Source: Chara braunii (taxonomy: Eukaryota > Streptophyta > Charophyceae > Charales > Characeae). From it: a DNA stretch of 30,569 nt. The translations under genes and the position numbers were made by a program. The notes beneath the pieces are model-generated. The model did not search any database. It was not told the DNA's origin and was given only the letters and a program-made list of their open reading frames with translations. Position 1 is the first letter of the stretch; each line of letters opens with the position of its first letter. The DNA lies in the NCBI GenBank assembly GCA_003427395.1, contig BFEA01000712.1:464096-494664 (forward strand), read 5' to 3'. Shown piece by piece: positions 9,871 to 20,034 of the stretch.

Positions 9871-10740
9871 TTATATCGTTAAGTCTTCATAATCAATGCA
9901 CATGCGCACCCCACCATCTTTTTTTGGTACAAATAGCACAGGCGCACCATAGGGCGAGGAGCTAGGTCTTATCCATTCCTTTTCTAGCAATTCATCAAGC
10001 TGGGTTCGCAGTTCATCCAACTTTTTGGGTGACATTCGATAGATAGGCCCCTCAGGAATCTGACTTCCTGGAATAATCTCAATGCGATGCTTGATAGGTC
10101 TTTCAACTACACCGCTCGGGGCTTCTGCTACATTTGCAAATTCTTTCAGAATATTATCAATTTTTGGGGGGTTAGCCTCTTCTTTGACTTCACCCTCTTT
10201 CACTGGGCGCACATATGCAACAAAAACTTGGTCATACAAGTTGTGCTTCTTAACATGGCGAGCGAACGCTGGGGCACTCATACAACAATGAGCTAAGCTG
10301 CTTTCTTTTCTTGACTCATGGAATAGGCGGATTCTCTTCTTTCCACCCTGCGGACTAGGGAGCCAACACTCATGATCCCTCATCTTTATATCCGCATTTG
10401 CAGCTTCACCCCAATCCATACCTAAAAGAACGTCAAAAGGAAGATTATCTTCCACCAAGAGAGTCAAAGAGTGGAGAACGCGTTCCACCTTCCCCTCCGC
10501 TTCGAGCCAGAAGTATACCTTAACCCCTTCAACATATTTATCCATAACAGTTGTTGTACTATTAGCTAACCTACTTACTACGGGCTCATCCAATTGTTTA
10601 ACTTTAAGCTCGAGACGCAACTTCTTTAATCCTTTCTTGCTAATATAACTGTGTGTAGACCCACTGTCTATCATTCCTCCTACTCTTACTTTATTGACTT
10701 CAAGATCTGCAATAATTAGCTGTCCTTTTTGTTTCTTCAT
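9871..10740 (-). pseudogene. Element 2 aspartic protease and RT N terminus
   Basis: 289 codons from an ATG at 10740. Retropepsin active site GGMIDSGSTHSYISKKGL, then a long beta-rich stretch and LPFDVLLGMDWGEAANADI, the second protease landmark. After a charged linker the RT lead-in is textbook: RPIKHRIEIIPGSQIPEG, YRMSPKKLDELRTQL, PSSSPYGAPVLFVPKKDG and VRMCIDYEDL. It stops at 9871; the continuation (ITVKNTEPLPRIDDLLDR) is readable in a different frame, so a small indel near 9870-9880 disconnects it from the rest of RT. Its ATG follows a ~220-base spacer after gag containing one ambiguous base (10797). Confidence 0.9.
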
Positions 10741-10963
10741 CTCAGTCCAGGCTTAGCGACGAGCGGCCAACTCATCACCCATGCCAGCGAGGGATCNATC
10801 TAGAGAGATGCATACGCTTGCCACCTCTGGACAGTGTACTAGATGGGGACTGTCTACCTCTTCAGTTTCTGCCAATGGGACCTTCGAATGGGAGGATGTC
10901 TTTTTTTCAACACCCGAAGTCCCTGTAGAGGCAACTGATACCTCTACTGGTTGTTCCCTTTTG

Positions 10964-11704
10964 CTACCTTATAGTCAGGACAATGTGGTCGGGTTCCCCA
11001 CGCTTAAGACACTGGTCGGCAACTTTCCTTTCCTGCCAAACTTTCTCTGTAATTCCCAGCTTTTTCCAAGGTTCCCCTTCGGGTAGACCTGGATGAGGTG
11101 GGTATGGCTTATCCCACTTGTTGTACCATGTGCCTCTTCCTCTTCCCCAGGCAGAATTGAAACCACGGCCACCTTGCGAGGGACCATTTCCCCTTCCTCC
11201 CACATAGTAGTTACCTTCACTACTACCCCTCTGGGTGCCTGGTCCTCTTCCACTACGTCCGCGGCCACCGCTTCCTCGGCCACGTCCTCTTCCTTGTTGC
11301 CCTCCCCCGCGGGCTGCAACGGCCGCGTAGCTCCCCTCTTGAGCTACCAAACCGTTGGGTCCTTCCTCGAGACCATAATCCGCTTGGTCCCAAGAAAGTG
11401 TTTCGACTCCTCCTTCGTCAAAGGTCAGAAGGAGATTGTCTTTCCTAGGTATTGACCCTGAGATTGTGCGGTTTTGCCATTTTTTTCCCACTTGCAGATC
11501 TTTCCAGTAATGGCAATATTTCGCTTCAGCCAAGAAGCTCGCATGATCTAATGCGATCTTGTTGAACTTCTCGTATGTCATCCCCTCTTCCTTGGTGCTG
11601 GTATACAGCTGAGTCCTGAGGGGGTCAGGTAGTGCCCGTGCAAAACTATTTAGAATTTGAGGCGGGGTCGGTCCATGTTCATTACATTGCAACAGTTCAT
11701 CCAT
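10964..11704 (-). pseudogene. Element 2 gag C-terminal half with RG-rich tail
   Basis: 246 codons. The first part (LNSFARALPDPLRTQLY, YEKFNKIALDHASFLAEAKY) continues the gag capsid-like domain. The centre is a long Gly/Arg-rich segment (about residues 130-195), typical of RNA-binding tails. At the end, DQCLKRGEPDHIVLTIR has the spacing of a CX2CX4HX4C zinc knuckle with the second and fourth Cys replaced by Arg and Ile. Gag packages the element RNA. The preceding gag segment ends 8 bases inside this frame in a different frame, so a frameshift separates them. Confidence 0.8.
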
Positions 11705-12020
11705 AGTTGCCTGGGAGATTCAGTATCAATATCTTAGTTCTCCTAGCGAAGTTTTTGTCCTCAAACCGTTCTCTAACGGCTTTGAGAAAATCTTCAATGC
11801 GGGTTTGTTGGGAATACTCTACCATGGAACTGCTACTCGCTTGCTTTTGCAGGGAGATTGCAAAGCTCATGGCATCTCCTCCCATACATGAACTTGCCAT
11901 TAGCACTCGGTCCCAATACGGAATTCGTTGTCCGTAGACATAGGATTCGACTGCCGCAATCCAATGCAATACACTTTCGTCTTTCTTTCATGTGTATGTC
12001 CATGAAATCTTTACTTTGAT
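11697..12020 (-). pseudogene. Element 2 gag middle segment
   Basis: Open from the first ATG at 11969 (LHWIAAVESYVYGQRIPYWD, VLMASSCMGGDAMSFAI, DFLKAVRERFEDKNF), and readable upstream to about 12020 across one in-frame TGA (KVKISWTYT-stop-KKDESVLHW). The W-x-x-x-E-x-Y start, the small-residue stretch and the F-L-x-x-V-x-x-x-F end follow the usual retrotransposon gag pattern. The frame is shifted relative to both its neighbours. Confidence 0.75.
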
Positions 12021-12075
12021 CTTATTAATCTGCCCTATTCCTTCTTCTCGCTGCACACCCTTTCCTTTCTTGTCA

Positions 12076-12957
12076 TCACCCCCATCTCCGTCTCCATCTC
12101 CATCTCCTCCGCCCCCGCCGCTGCCTTTGACTTCCTCTCAAAATATATGATTTTACATGTTGATCGACGTCTTTGGCGGACTTTTCTAAGAAGGTATTCC
12201 TGATTCCTTCAAATTCATATTGGTTGGTCTTGACCTTCTGCAACGTTTTGTTCATAGCCGCGACCTCTTGCTTTGTATGAAGGACCATTTTTGTCAACAA
12301 GGCAAGTTTTTCTTCGGTTGCAGTTTGTTTGTTTTTCTGCTCTTGCAATTCTTTCTGCAACCTTGCTCCTTCTATTTGTAGTCTTGTCCTTTCTTCTAAT
12401 TCTTGCCTTTTTGCTGCTAACATTTTGTTATGCAACTCTGCTCGTTTTTCTTCGAGCATAAAATCCCTTTCCTTCTGATCTGCTATATTGGCCAACTTTG
12501 CAATGAACGTATCTCGTTCTTCGTCAGTTTCTTGTATCCGGTCGCTAGAGTATGCATACTGGTCATACCATTCCAGCGGCTTGACATTAAGTCCTTCGCC
12601 CACCTGACTGCTCTCTCATTTTCCAGCCCGTCGTCTGATCAGCCTTTCGGCTCCTTCATCACCCTCTTCTTCGTCTTCTTCAATAGTTTGTAACTCCTCT
12701 TTCAACTGCTGCTCTTACTTTTCTTTCATTTCCCTTTTCAATCTTTCTTCTTCCAGTTGGGCTTTCTTCTTTATCTCCTCTTCTTTCTGTTTTTTTCTGT
12801 CTTCTTTCTCTTTCTTTTTATCTGCCTGCCGACGATCGATTTCTGCCTGTTCAGCAGGCGTGGGCCCAGGCTTAATTGTCCCTGACCGCATCATCATACG
12901 GGACGAGCAGGTTTTCCCAAACCCCAGAGGAAAGAAGATTCTGAAGAGGGGGCCCAC
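12076..12957 (-). pseudogene. Element 2 gag N terminus, charged coiled coil
   Basis: One frame from an ATG at 12957 with two in-frame stops (TAA near 12715, TGA near 12615). The N-terminal ~80 residues contain AEQAEIDRRQADKKKEKEDR and continue as Lys/Glu-rich helix. After the stops, a second helix-forming region (DFMLEEKRAELHNKMLAAKR, LQKELQEQKNK, LALLTKMVLHTKQEVAAMNK) shows heptad-like spacing, then YEFEGIRNTFLEKSAKDVDQ. It ends in an Arg/Trp low-complexity run that is probably a frameshift in a Gly/Asp tract. An N-terminal coiled coil would help gag assemble. No homology beyond coiled coil is claimed. Confidence 0.65.
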
Positions 12958-13707
12958 TAGGACAGAAGGGTCGGAATTCCCTGCATGGGAAAGTCATCCA
13001 TGATGGCTGACGACACAGGTGGTCCTCCGCCGCTCCACCAAGATACTTCCCTCAGGTGCCACTAAACTTAGTCTGAAGTGGATGAGATACTAGTTTTTTT
13101 TTTTCAAACTCTGAGAATCACTGCTTTCACAATAACGAATTTCAAATAGTAAAGAACTTAAGTAGAACTTCTCTTTTTTTACACGCTGTCTGTTTCCCAC
13201 TCAATTAGTTCCTTCCTTCTTCCTTGCCGATGTGGGTGTTCCCTGTTTGTTTTTATTAACATTAATTGTATGTTCTCTTGCGCAAGGCGAAAGTTGGAGT
13301 ATGTACTTGTCAGATGCTTGGGCAATACTCTAGTCACAATGCTACATCAGCCCAGTTGATTATGCCTTATCTGTTTCTGCAATCTACCACCAGTGTTTCC
13401 CCACTTTCACTAACTCCTATAGATGTAAGTTCAGAGGGGTAGAAGAGAGGAACAATAGAACTCTGACCACTACTACCTCTAATGTGACCAGACACTTGTA
13501 TCTTGACTCTAGACCAGACCTTGGGTAGACAACAGCAGCAGCGATCACCAGAGAGGGAAAGAAGTAGAGATCACACACACAACCAGGTAGGGAAATGGAG
13601 GTTCTTCTCTCTTTGAAGGGGCCGTCGAAGAAGCTCCTCGTCGCTCCGCACTCCAACGCTCCAGGTAAGTAATCTTCTGCTCAGTGCAGTGAGTGCAACA
13701 AGCTTCT
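12958..13707 (-). other. 5' leader of element 2
   Basis: Untranslated region between primer-binding site and gag start, as expected for an LTR element. It contains T runs near 13095 and 13170 (A runs in the element RNA). No conserved frame or stable large hairpin was noticed. Confidence 0.6.
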
Positions 13708-13719
13708 GCTCCAATACCA
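13708..13719 (-). promoter_or_regulatory. Primer-binding site of element 2
   Basis: On the minus strand, four bases after the LTR end (TTGCA), the sequence TGGTATTGGAGC matches the common initiator-Met tRNA primer site TGGTATCAGAGC at 10 of 12 positions. It would prime minus-strand cDNA synthesis. Confidence 0.75.
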
Positions 13720-13723
13720 AGTT

Positions 13724-14875
13724 TGCAAGGGTCCTGACTGACCCCGTCTTGCCAGAGTGTATCACAATGAATGCAACGTCACCATTCACACAAATTATGA
13801 CTCAACAGAATGGGGATGAGATGAGAACCAAGTCGCGCAGCTTATATTATCTCAAACACATTATAATGGGTATCTCGAATTCATGAATCCAAGCGCTCAA
13901 CAATCATGATATGTCCCTCTCTCGAGCATCAGATCAACGGGGCCTGGCTGAGCCAGTGCCACCTCTCAACAACTCGTCAAACGCAGAACAGGTAAGTAGT
14001 CACCATAGCCAACTCATCAACCTGTCTCTTTCTTCTCTCTTTCTTCCCTCAAGATCTTAGTCTCGGTTCTCTTCTCTCCTTATGCATGCTCACTCCTACT
14101 TCGAGAATCTACTCTGAATGCTACTCACTGTAGACTAAGTCCTAACCCACTAGCTATTCTAACTCGAAGGGCTGTTATGGCTGCCACTTGCAAGCCAGCA
14201 CCTTGTCTTCTTCTTCTTTACCAGCGCAGCTTCCTCCTCCAACGCTAACCCAGCTAGCCAGCGCACAAGTGCATGCAACACTTCCACGTAATACAACCAG
14301 TGGGAATCTGATGTCAAGGGAGACTGGCCTATTGCTTTTTACTGCTGGCCTCCCTTGGCGAGGTCTGCATTGGTCTACATTGGCACTTTGGGCCTCCTTC
14401 AGTCCCAGACCCATGCATATGTATGTGTCCCAGTATTCCCCTCAGGGTCTGTTGCTGCTGCGACCATCTGGCCTGGATTTCGGACTGCAAACCTGAATGT
14501 GGACTTCTCCTTTGACTGGAATCCTGACCGGGACTCAACCTTTCGACTTCCTTTTGAAAGGACATACCTGCTACACGTACAGACATACATTTTACACGAA
14601 CAAACACCTATACTGCACGAACAGACACATACTGTACGTACAGACACAACTTTTGCATGAACAGACATAGACTGCACATCCCCTGGATGAACAGTTGTGT
14701 TTGAATACTGCGATTGTTCGTCCAGGGTACAACTTTTGACCTTTTGACAATGATCTTTACTTCGGTAGGATGTGCCTTTTGACCCAACGAACATACCTGT
14801 TGTTGGGGGTTTGGCGAGTGACCCCTCTATGCTGTACTTCGCAAACGGGGTCTGAATCGGGTAAAGGCCCTTTTA
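13724..14875 (-). repeat. 5' LTR of element 2
   Basis: 1152 bp, the partner of 6077-7253. It would carry the promoter and polyadenylation signals for the element. Its outer end on the plus strand is CCCTTTTA followed by GTAG, so on the element's own strand the LTR begins TAAAAGGGCC rather than the usual TG, while the inner end is the canonical CA. The same ~21-bp ACGAACARACA pattern occurs at about 14575-14680. Confidence 0.93.
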
Positions 14876-14879
14876 GTAG

Positions 14880-15666
14880 GGAGCATACAATATACTCAGT
14901 CAAACATAGCAAGGTGTACAGGTAGGGGTTACAATTGGGTTTGTAAAGGGAGTCAGGAAGTTACGTCTTGGTTCTCTGCCTCAAAACTCCTCCTGAGTTC
15001 CGGCAGAGCTCCCACAATCGGTGGGGCGAACATCCCACAAAGGCCTTGGCACGGATTACGGGTTGCAATCCCGCCTGCCGCCTTCCTCTCAGAACCAATA
15101 GATCAGACTTGGAGTAAGAAGGACAAAGATAGATTCATTTAGTCTCTCAGATACAAGAGGGTTGCACTCAGACTCGCATAAGAGGGCCGACGCCTGAGGG
15201 CCCCGCAATGGTGGCCAAGACTGACAGCTTGGTCAACGAAGTCAAATCGCCAAAACTAACCTCCTCACGACTTCCCAAGTTGCAACAACAACCTCCCTCG
15301 CAAGCTCGACTACACCTGCTTTTCCCGTGGTCCGACTGCAATCACCCGACACTAAACAGCCGCACTCCCAGCCCCGCCGCAGTCCGCAGTAGGCTTAGCA
15401 ATCATTGCTGCAGCTCAGTAGCCGAGGTGGACTTGTGAAACCTGCAGCGAAACACGGCTAGGGATACTGCAATTCTTGAATCAAAGTCGGCAACAACCTG
15501 CCTCATGCGTCAACAACGATGGTCTCCCCTTCAATATAGCAAGACCATAGTTCTCTTGGCGGTCAGCCTTGCAGTAACAGTGTAGCACACTCAAACGTAG
15601 CCCGTTCAGATCTTCGCCTTGGCTAGGTACAAAATCCCATAATAGGTGTGTTCCCCGCGTAGTAGC
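14880..15666 (-). other. LTR-like sequence between elements
   Basis: No gene. On the minus strand it reads like an LTR or untranslated end, starting TGTGAGCTACTACGCGG at about 15671 just after the gag fragment stop, with pyrimidine-rich and TTTGTCCTTCTTACTCC-type stretches. No second copy exists in the window. It could be the 3' LTR of the element 4 gag fragment or the 5' LTR of element 1, which would lie next to it if element 2 were removed. Confidence 0.3.
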
Positions 15667-16443
15667 TCACATGACATTCCGAATGTTTACGTTTGGATGC
15701 CAAAGGTGTATCATACTCAGACAGCGCTCGTCCGTAGAAGGGGTTTGAGCACTACCGAGCGTAGCCTCTAAGTCTAGGNCCTTCTTGCTGAATGTCTCAA
15801 AGGTGTGATACTCTCTACGAGCCTCACTGGCCAATAAGTTCTTGATGTCTGTGGGAAGACATCTCAAGAACGTGGTCAACAAGACCTGTGGATTGTACTG
15901 CACTCCTGGGACAACGATCAGGCGCTCTACGGTTGTGGTAAGCTCTCGCACTGACTTGTACTTCCTAGCATCAAGCTTTAATAATCCATCAGTGGCAATA
16001 TGTGCCTGCTGAGGATTGTGCCACCGTGCTTCCACTAAGTCCATAAAGCTTTCTAGGGTGTGGGTTTGCGCCCAATCACCCATGTTCCTGTCGAACCGCT
16101 TTGAAGCTACCAATCCATTTAGCCAGCGAGTTGCTGAACCCTCTAAGTAGGATGCAGCAATAATCACTTCCTCCTCTACCAATGTCCTATTTGCCCTCAC
16201 CCACACTGACACCGTTCTCAACCACGTGTCGAGAGCCTCGTCCTTCTTGTCTCCTGAGAAGGTTGGAGGTGGTTTCAGGGGGGTCTTGGGATACCAAGAA
16301 AATTGCTGTCATGCTGGCGAGACAAGTGGCGATTGTGGTGTAGCACCAATCGCTGGACCGGTGTAGGGACAAACCCCGGTAGACTTTCGAGCCTTGGTCA
16401 ACCCCAATGCGGGTCCCATTTGGCTCGGCCCGTCCACGCTCAT
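15667..16443 (-). pseudogene. Gag fragment of another Ty3/gypsy element (element 4)
   Basis: From an ATG at 16443 the minus strand reads a Pro/Ser/Thr-rich N terminus (YTGPAIGATPQSPL), one in-frame TGA at 16309-16311, then PLKPPPTFSGDKKDEALDTW, the typical start of the retrotransposon gag domain. LEGSATRWLNGLV, FMDLVEARWHNPQQAH, LTTTVERLIVVPGV and LLTTFLRCLPTDIKNLL complete the domain. It stops at 15667 without a zinc knuckle or any pol sequence, so the element is truncated. One ambiguous base (15779) falls inside it. It is not a copy of the element 1 or 2 gag. Confidence 0.82.
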
Positions 16444-17439
16444 GCTCAGGGTGCGGGGCGTTCGTCCCAAGGTCAACCCCACCTAGTGCTTTGAGATGGA
16501 TGGGGGTGGGCCGTCGAGCGAGAGAGCTTTGACATTGGGGATGTAGCTCAGCCCTCACGTCGAGTGGTAGTCTCGCTGGTCGTTCCTCATACGCTGATTT
16601 TTTTTTATTCTTGGTTGTTGTTCTCAAGCAATTGCTCCTTCCAATACACAGGCAGTCCAGGGGTTCTTTGAGAATTCTTCTTCTCTTGTGCGCAGGCTAA
16701 GTGTCATCCTTAGGCCACACACCATTTCCCTAAGCATTGCAATCCTAAGGCGTCATCGGGGTGCGGCAGTGCCGTCTTCCCCCTCGCTTCTACATGCCCC
16801 TCGAGTCTCAAGCAACTCATCCATCATTATTGACGCAGGCCCCTTAGTCTTTTCGGGGCCTTTGCATACATGCACAGGCTACTTCACATTTCACTTAGCA
16901 AGGTTGCACTTCTTTCTTTTATTTACATTCCAAGTCACAAACACAAAGGTCATTTCCGTTGATTGGTTTTACGCTAAGGGTCCCGTAGCCTCTTTGCCCC
17001 CTCTTCCCTTTTCCATCGCCGCCTGGTCTCTCCCTCAAGGCATCTTAAGCCTTTACTCACCTGCACAATCCCACACAAAGCAAAAACCGATACAATCCCC
17101 ATTGGGGGTCAACACATAACCCTTCCGGCATGCCTAACTTTCATTTTCCTTATGGCTTCTCTTTGTGCTCAATCAGCCCAATCTCTTCTCGTAGTCATGC
17201 AGTCGGGGAAATGGTTGAGTCAAACTGACCATGCTTCAAATTACACTTTCTCCCGGATTCCGCCTCCTCTCAATCTTTCAAATGTCCTCTCCTTTTCCTT
17301 CTTGGCGGCACAAGGGATCGGCTACCTTTCCCTTGCCCTCTTTGTCCACCAAGTGAGGCCCGATTTTATTTTACTGTTCGTTCCCTGACAATGTAACAAG
17401 TGAGGGATGAAGGGTTAGTTGTATGCCAAGTGAGGGGAA
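16444..17439. other. Gene-free stretch with tRNA-like 5' end
   Basis: No convincing gene. A plus-strand frame of 143 codons (16688-17119) has no domain and an erratic composition. At 16537-16551, GGGGATGTAGCTCAG equals the 5' end and A box of a eukaryotic tRNA-Ala, followed 11 bases later by AGTGGTAG and at 16598 by a T run, but no B box or acceptor stem can be formed, so no tRNA is called. Confidence 0.4.
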
Positions 17440-17493
17440 GGGAGAGAGAAAGCAAGATGAAGCGGGAGAGAGAGAGAGAAAGCAAGATGAAGC

Positions 17494-17547
<54 letters not shown>
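17440..17547. repeat. (GA)n microsatellite with imperfect 5' copies
   Basis: Pure GA/AG dinucleotides at 17495-17547. Before them a GGGAGAGAGAAAGCAAGATG block occurs twice, showing expansion of a mixed unit. Confidence 0.95.
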
Positions 17548-17550
<3 letters not shown>

Positions 17551-17575
17551 TTAGTCCTAATCAAATCGACTTTCC

Positions 17576-17680
17576 GTTGTAGCAGTCGAATGTCGGTCAC
17601 CCATCCCATAGTAGTAGCAGCCAAATGTCGGTCACCCATCCCACAGTAGTAACAGCCAAATGTCGGTCACCCATCCCAAA
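17576..17680. repeat. Three 35-bp tandem repeats
   Basis: Exactly three consecutive 35-bp units (17576-17610, 17611-17645, 17646-17680), each containing AATGTCGGTCACCCATCCCA. They directly abut the 91-bp satellite but share no sequence with it. Confidence 0.93.
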
Positions 17681-19574
17681 GTGAAAGAGCCACTAAGTGT
17701 GAAATGGAATACTGTCGCACACATTGAACTCGACAAGGTGAAGATTGAACTAACGAAACCACATGCACCTGGGTGAAAGAGCAACCAAGTGTTGAAACGG
17801 AACACTACCATACACATGAACTTGACAAGGTGAAGGTTGAACTAACAAAGGCACATGAACATGAGTGAAAGAGCAACCAAGTGTTGAATCGGAACACTAC
17901 CATACACATGAACTTGACAAAGTGAAAATTGAACTAGTGGAACACATTCATATGAGTAGAAGAGCAACTAAGTGTGAATCGGAACACCAACACATGCTTG
18001 AACTTGACAAAGTAAAGATTTGAACTATTGAAATGCATATGCACATGGAGGAAAGAGCAACCATGTATGAATCGAAACAGTACAATACACATGAACTTTG
18101 ACAAAGTGAAGATTGAACTAATGAAAGCACATGCACATGAGTGAAAGAGCAATCAAGTGTAAACCGGAACACCACAGCATACATGAACTTGACAACGTGA
18201 AGGATGAACTAGTGACCACACATGCACATGGAGGGAAGAGCAGCCAAGTTTGAATCGGAACACTACAATACACATGAATTCGACAAAGTGAAGATTGAAC
18301 TAGTGAAGGCACATGCACATGGAGGAAAGAGCAACCAAGTATGAATTGGAACACTACAATACACATGAACTTGACAAAGTGAAGATTGGAACTAGCGGAA
18401 CACATTCACATGAGGAGAAGAGCAACTAAGTGTGAATCGGAACATCAACACATGCTTGAACTTAACAAAGTGAGGATTGAACTAATGGAGCACATTCACA
18501 TGAGTAGAAGAGCAACTAAGCGCGAATCGGAACACCAATACATGCTTGACCTTGACAAAGTGAAAATTTGAAATATTGAAATGCACATGCACATGGAGGA
18601 AAGAACAACCATGCATGAATCGAAACACTACAATACACATGAACTTTGAAGATTAAACTAACGAAAGCACATGCACACGAGCGAAAGAGCAACCAATTGT
18701 GAACCAGAACACTACAACACACATGAACTTGACAAAGTGAAGGTTGAACTAGTGACTACACATGCACATGGAAGAAAGAGCAACCAAGTGTCAATCGGAA
18801 CACTATCATACACATGAACTTGACAAAGTGAAGGTTGAACTAATGAATGCACATGCACATGCAGGAAACCGCAACCAAGTCTGAATCAGAACACTACAAT
18901 ACATATGAATTTGAAAAAGTGAAGATTGAACTATCGAAGGCGCACATGGAGGAAAGAGCAACCAAGTGTGAACTGGAACACTACAACACACATGAACTTG
19001 ACAAAGTGAAGGTTGAACTAGTGACTACACATGCACATGGAGGAAAGAGCAACCAAGTGTGAATCGGAACACTACCATACACATGAACTTGACAAAGAGA
19101 AGGTTGAACTGACGAATGCACATGCACATGGATGAAAAAGCAACCAAGTGTGAATCAAAACACTACCATACACATGAACTTGACAAAGTGAAGGTTGATA
19201 GTGAATACACATGCACATGGAGGAAAGAGCAACCAAGTATGAATTGGAATACTACAACACACATGAACTTGACAAAGTGAGGATTGAACTAGTGAATGCT
19301 CATGCACGCGAAGGAAAGAGCACAAAAGTGTGAATCGAAATGTCATTATGTGAGAGAACTGACGAATGCACATGCACATGGATGAAAGAGCAACCAAGTG
19401 TGAATTGGAACACTACCATATACATGAACTTGACAAAGTGAAGGTTGAATTAGTGAATAACATGCACATGGAGGAAAGAGCAACCAAGTATCAATCGGAA
19501 TACTACAACACACATGAACTTGACAAAGTGAGGATTGAACTAGTGAATGCACATGCATATGAAGGAAACAGCAC
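17681..19574. repeat. ~90-bp satellite, subfamily 1 (about 21 units)
   Basis: Tandem units of 89-92 bp built on GAAAGAGCAACCAAGTGTGA, CGGAACACTAC and CATGAACTTGACAAAGTGAA. Read on the plus strand, runs of units encode a 30-residue repeat (EERATKCESEHYNTHELDKV... then KVELVNAHAHM) over up to ~70 codons (18386-18571, 18847-19062, 19366-19584), with frame breaks between runs. Higher-order copies are present: 17953 onward matches 18501 onward (548 bp apart), and 19220 onward matches 19471 onward (251 bp apart). A hybrid unit near 19330 carries subfamily 2 sequence. Confidence 0.93.
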
Positions 19575-20034
19575 GCAAGTGTGAATCGAAATGTCATTAT
19601 GTGAGAGTTGAGCCATGCGTGTGAGTGAGACTTGGTCAAACACATGCTTGTGGCTCATGAGTACCACCAAGCATGAAACGGAATGTCATCATGTGAGAGT
19701 TGAGTCATGCATGTGAGTGAGACTCGCTCAAACGCATGCTTATGGCTCATGAATTCAACCAAGCATGAAACGGAATGTCATCATGTGAGAGTTGAGCCAT
19801 GCATGTGAGTGAGATTTGCTCAAACACATGCTTGTGGCTCATGAGTACAACCAAGCATGAAACGGAATGTCATTATGTGAGAGTTGAGCCATGCACGTGA
19901 GTGAGACTTGCTCAAACACATGCTTATGGCCCATGAATGCAACCAAGCATGAAACGGAATGTCTTTATGTGAGAGTTGAGTCACGCATGTGAGTGAGACT
20001 TGCTCAAACACATGCTTATGGCCCATCTATTCAA
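19575..20034. repeat. 92-bp satellite, subfamily 2 (5 units)
   Basis: Units start at 19575, 19667, 19759, 19851 and 19943, each 92 bp, with CCAAGCATGAAACGGAATGT, CATTATGTGAGAGTTGAG and CTCAAACACATGCTTATGG. They continue the same register as subfamily 1 (previous unit mark at 19484). The unit length is not a multiple of three, and frames close quickly. Confidence 0.93.

Larger units (their letters stand above)
6073..14879 (-). mobile_element. Element 2: Ty3/gypsy LTR retrotransposon (inactivated)
   Basis: A complete element read on the minus strand: 5' LTR (13724-14875), primer-binding site, leader, gag, protease, RT, RNase H, integrase, divergent chromodomain, 3' LTR (6077-7253). GTAG lies immediately outside both ends (6073-6076 and 14876-14879), taken as the target-site duplication; as a 5-bp duplication it would be GGTAG/AGTAG with one mismatch. 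Domain order PR-RT-RH-IN places it in Ty3/gypsy (Metaviridae). Coding is broken by at least two stops in gag, frameshifts in gag, RT and integrase, a stop in the integrase zinc region, and loss of one catalytic Asp. Confidence 0.92.

Noticed and set aside
14880-15666. Second LTR of element 1 or element 3
   Set aside because: No shared sequence with the possible LTR at 1-171 or with 27245-28204, so assignment cannot be made.
16537-16610. A tRNA gene
   Set aside because: Only the 5' end and A box match; no acceptor stem, anticodon arm or B box can be built.
16688-17119. 143-codon plus-strand frame
   Set aside because: Composition and lack of any motif suggest chance; no splice or promoter context.
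17415-17639. Minus frame with long Ser-Leu repeats
   Set aside because: Direct translation of the (GA)n microsatellite.
18118-18405. Minus-strand frames rich in Cys/Ser/Phe across the satellite
   Set aside because: Opposite-strand readings of the 91-bp units; the plus-strand reading is more regular, and neither stays open.
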